From CG2-30-68-42 sp037440385 (lineage in GTDB: Bacteria > Pseudomonadota > Gammaproteobacteria > Burkholderiales > Rhodocyclaceae), in NCBI GenBank assembly GCA_037440385.1, contig JBBIUI010000019.1:1-32807 (forward strand): a DNA stretch of 32,807 bases, read 5' to 3'. The translations under genes were made by a program, and so were the position numbers. Under the pieces are notes generated by a model that searched no databases, was not told the DNA's origin, and saw only the letters and a program-made list of their open reading frames with translations. This document shows, one piece after another, positions 31,338-32,807 of the stretch. Within the stretch, counting starts at the first letter, position 1, and every line of letters begins with the position of its first letter.

Positions 31338-32422
31338 GTGACGAGACCGCACCCCGCGATCCGGCGGGCGAGCAAGCGGCCGTGCCGGCCGCGCCCGCCG
31401 TGGCGCCGGAAACGGGTGTGCAGGCGCGCCGGTCCGCGTGGCGCCAGCCGGCGCTTTGGCTCGCACTGCTCGCGCTCGTCGCGGCCGCGACCGCGCTGCT
31501 CGAGAGCCGTTCGCGACTGACCGAGATGCAGCAGGAGGTCGCGCGGCGGCTGGCGGGCAGCGACACCGCGGTCAACGAAGGCCGCGCGCTCGCCCGACAG
31601 AACCAGGACCTGCTGCTCGCGCTCCAGGGCAAGATCGGCGCGCTGGAGGCCAGGCTCGGCGAATTCCAGGGCCAGCAGGTCGCGCTCGAAGCGATGTACC
31701 AGGAACTGGTGCGCCATCGCGACGACAGCCTCGTGGCGCAGGCCGAGCACGCGGTGACGCTCGCCGTGCAGCAGCTCAAGCTCGCAGGCAATGTCGAGGC
31801 GGCGCTGATCGCGCTGCAGGACACCGAGGCGCGGCTCGCGCGCTCCGAGGATCCCTCGCTCGCGCCGCTGCGTACGGCGCTTGCGCGCGACATCGACCGG
31901 CTGCGTGCGGCCGCACCCGCCTACTCTGCCGACACCGCGTCGCGACTGGAGGCGATCCTCGCCAGCATCGACGTGATGCCTCTGGCATTCGAGGCCCAGC
32001 CGCGCGCGCACGCGAGCCGCGCGGCCGGCCCGGCGGCGCCGGCCGGATTCTGGACGAGCCTCGCAGCCGATCTGTGGTCGGAGCTGCGGGCGCTGATCCG
32101 CATCGAGCGCACCGACCGGCCGCAGCCGGCGCTGCTCGCTCCGGAGAATGCCTTCTTCCTGCGCGAGAACGTGAAGCTGAGGCTGATCGACGCGCGCATC
32201 GCGGCGCTGCAGCGCGATCCCGGGACGTTGCGCGAAGACCTGCGGCAGGCGCACGCCTGGATCGCGCGCTATTTCGACCCGGACGCGGCCGTGACCCGAA
32301 ATGCGCTCGATGCGCTGGTGCGGCTCGCCAGCATCGAACCGGTCGAACTGCCCAGCCTGGCGGAAACGCTCTCCGCGCTGCGCTCGCTGCAGGCCGCGCG
32401 CGGGCCCGCCGCCACCCCCTAG
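31334..32422 (+). CDS. hemX: HemX-like membrane protein of the heme cluster
   Basis: An inner-membrane protein often labelled uroporphyrin-III C-methyltransferase, but it has no SAM-methylase motifs; its exact role in heme synthesis is unsettled. The 362-residue product has a short cytoplasmic Pro/Ala-rich N-terminus and one membrane segment at about 39-56 (ALWLALLALVAAATALLE). A long coiled coil follows (residues 57-115, SRSRLTEMQQEVARRL and later). A periplasmic helical domain with the family block LLAPENAFFLRENVKLRLID near 270 completes it. It starts in the hemD stop (ATGA) and hemY begins 4 bp after its own stop, giving the usual hemCDXY order. Confidence 0.94.
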   Translation: MSDETAPRDPAGEQAAVPAAPAVAPETGVQARRSAWRQPALWLALLALVAAATALLESRSRLTEMQQEVARRLAGSDTAVNEGRALARQNQDLLLALQGKIGALEARLGEFQGQQVALEAMYQELVRHRDDSLVAQAEHAVTLAVQQLKLAGNVEAALIALQDTEARLARSEDPSLAPLRTALARDIDRLRAAAPAYSADTASRLEAILASIDVMPLAFEAQPRAHASRAAGPAAPAGFWTSLAADLWSELRALIRIERTDRPQPALLAPENAFFLRENVKLRLIDARIAALQRDPGTLREDLRQAHAWIARYFDPDAAVTRNALDALVRLASIEPVELPSLAETLSALRSLQAARGPAATP

Positions 32423-32426
32423 TCCC

Positions 32427-32807
32427 ATGCGCGCACTGCTGTGGGTGCTGGCCCTGTTCGCCGCCGCCGTCGGGCTGGCGATCGCGGCGCGCTACAACCA
32501 GGGCTACGTGCTGTTCGTCGCCGCGCCCTACCGCATCGAGCTGTCGCTGAACCTGTTCGTCGTCGCGACGATCGCGCTGTTCGTGGCGGCACATCTCGCG
32601 CTTCGCCTGATCGCGGTGACGCTGAGGCTGCCGGACCGGGTTCGGCAATACCGTGACCGCCGGAGCCGCGAACGGGCGATCCGGTGCTTTCTCGACGCCT
32701 TTCGCCATTACCTCGAAGGCCGCTACGGTCACGCGCTGAAGGAATCGTCGGCCGCCTTCGAGGCCGGCGCGGCGCCGGCGGCCGCCGCACTGCTCGCCGC
32801 ACGCGCC
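32427..32807 (+). CDS. hemY: HemY-like protoheme-cluster membrane protein, 5' part only
   Basis: An N-terminal fragment of 127 residues runs to the window edge; the family has about 400. It is an inner-membrane protein of the heme cluster in Proteobacteria, with two N-terminal membrane segments (LLWVLALFAAAVGLAIAA at about 4-21 and LFVVATIALFVAAHLALRLI at about 46-65). The start of a TPR-like region follows (RSRERAIRCFLDAFRHYLEG). The conserved start RYNQGYVLFVAAPYRIELSL fits the group. It is not the Bacillus coproporphyrinogen oxidase that shares the name. ATG 32427 is 4 bp after the hemX stop. Confidence 0.93.
   Translation, partial: MRALLWVLALFAAAVGLAIAARYNQGYVLFVAAPYRIELSLNLFVVATIALFVAAHLALRLIAVTLRLPDRVRQYRDRRSRERAIRCFLDAFRHYLEGRYGHALKESSAAFEAGAAPAAAALLAARA

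Noticed and set aside
31334..32422. Calling this gene a SAM-dependent uroporphyrinogen methyltransferase
   Set aside because: The product has one membrane segment and a coiled coil and no methylase motifs; the HemX label is a historical database name.

Overview
The window is GC-rich, gene-dense DNA of the kind found in Betaproteobacteria. Two features point there. First, the housekeeping gene orders hemA-prfA-prmC-grxD and argH | algZ-algR-hemC-hemD-hemX-hemY are typical of that class. Second, the left half is an exopolysaccharide (EPS) locus of the exosortase A (XrtA, EpsH)/PEP-CTERM type, common in environmental Betaproteobacteria. The exosortase gene is not in the window and is expected beyond the left edge. 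No rRNA, tRNA or CRISPR array was seen. The genus cannot be named from this sequence.

Left part (1-7606, minus strand): read 3' to 5', an EPS export and assembly operon encodes an outer-membrane export lipoprotein (Wza-like), a chain-length determinant (Wzz-like), a tyrosine autokinase, a predicted outer-membrane beta-barrel, an ExeA-like ATPase and, past a 540-bp block of degenerate tandem and inverted repeats, a UDP-GlcNAc 2-epimerase cut by the window edge. Boundary (7607-8476): no intact gene, but one more copy of the dispersed repeat, the 3' end of an IS3-family transposase and the 3' end of a LolA-like gene, which together look like a deletion/insertion scar.

Middle part (8510-21406, plus strand): an exosortase-associated acyltransferase, a membrane sugar transferase that starts repeat-unit assembly, the PrsK/PrsR sensor and sigma-54 regulator pair, the TPR lipoprotein PrsT, a TviB-like UDP-sugar dehydrogenase, a TviC-like epimerase, a Sel1/SLT lytic transglycosylase and a trypsin-like periplasmic protease. 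The last three are joined by short spacing or 4-bp overlaps. The most striking point is that prsK is interrupted by one in-frame TAA between its sensor half and its kinase half, with no frameshift.

Right part (21419-32807): housekeeping genes. On the minus strand are grxD, prmC, prfA, hemA, a fructosamine-kinase family gene and argH. On the plus strand are the AlgZ/AlgR-type LytS/LytTR two-component pair and the tetrapyrrole genes hemC, hemD, hemX and hemY (cut by the right edge).

Together the EPS genes predict a lipid-linked polymer that may contain ManNAc (WecB) and GalNAcA (TviB, TviC). It would be exported through a Wza/Wzz/kinase machine and controlled by PrsK-PrsR, which in this sequence is either broken or made as two polypeptides.
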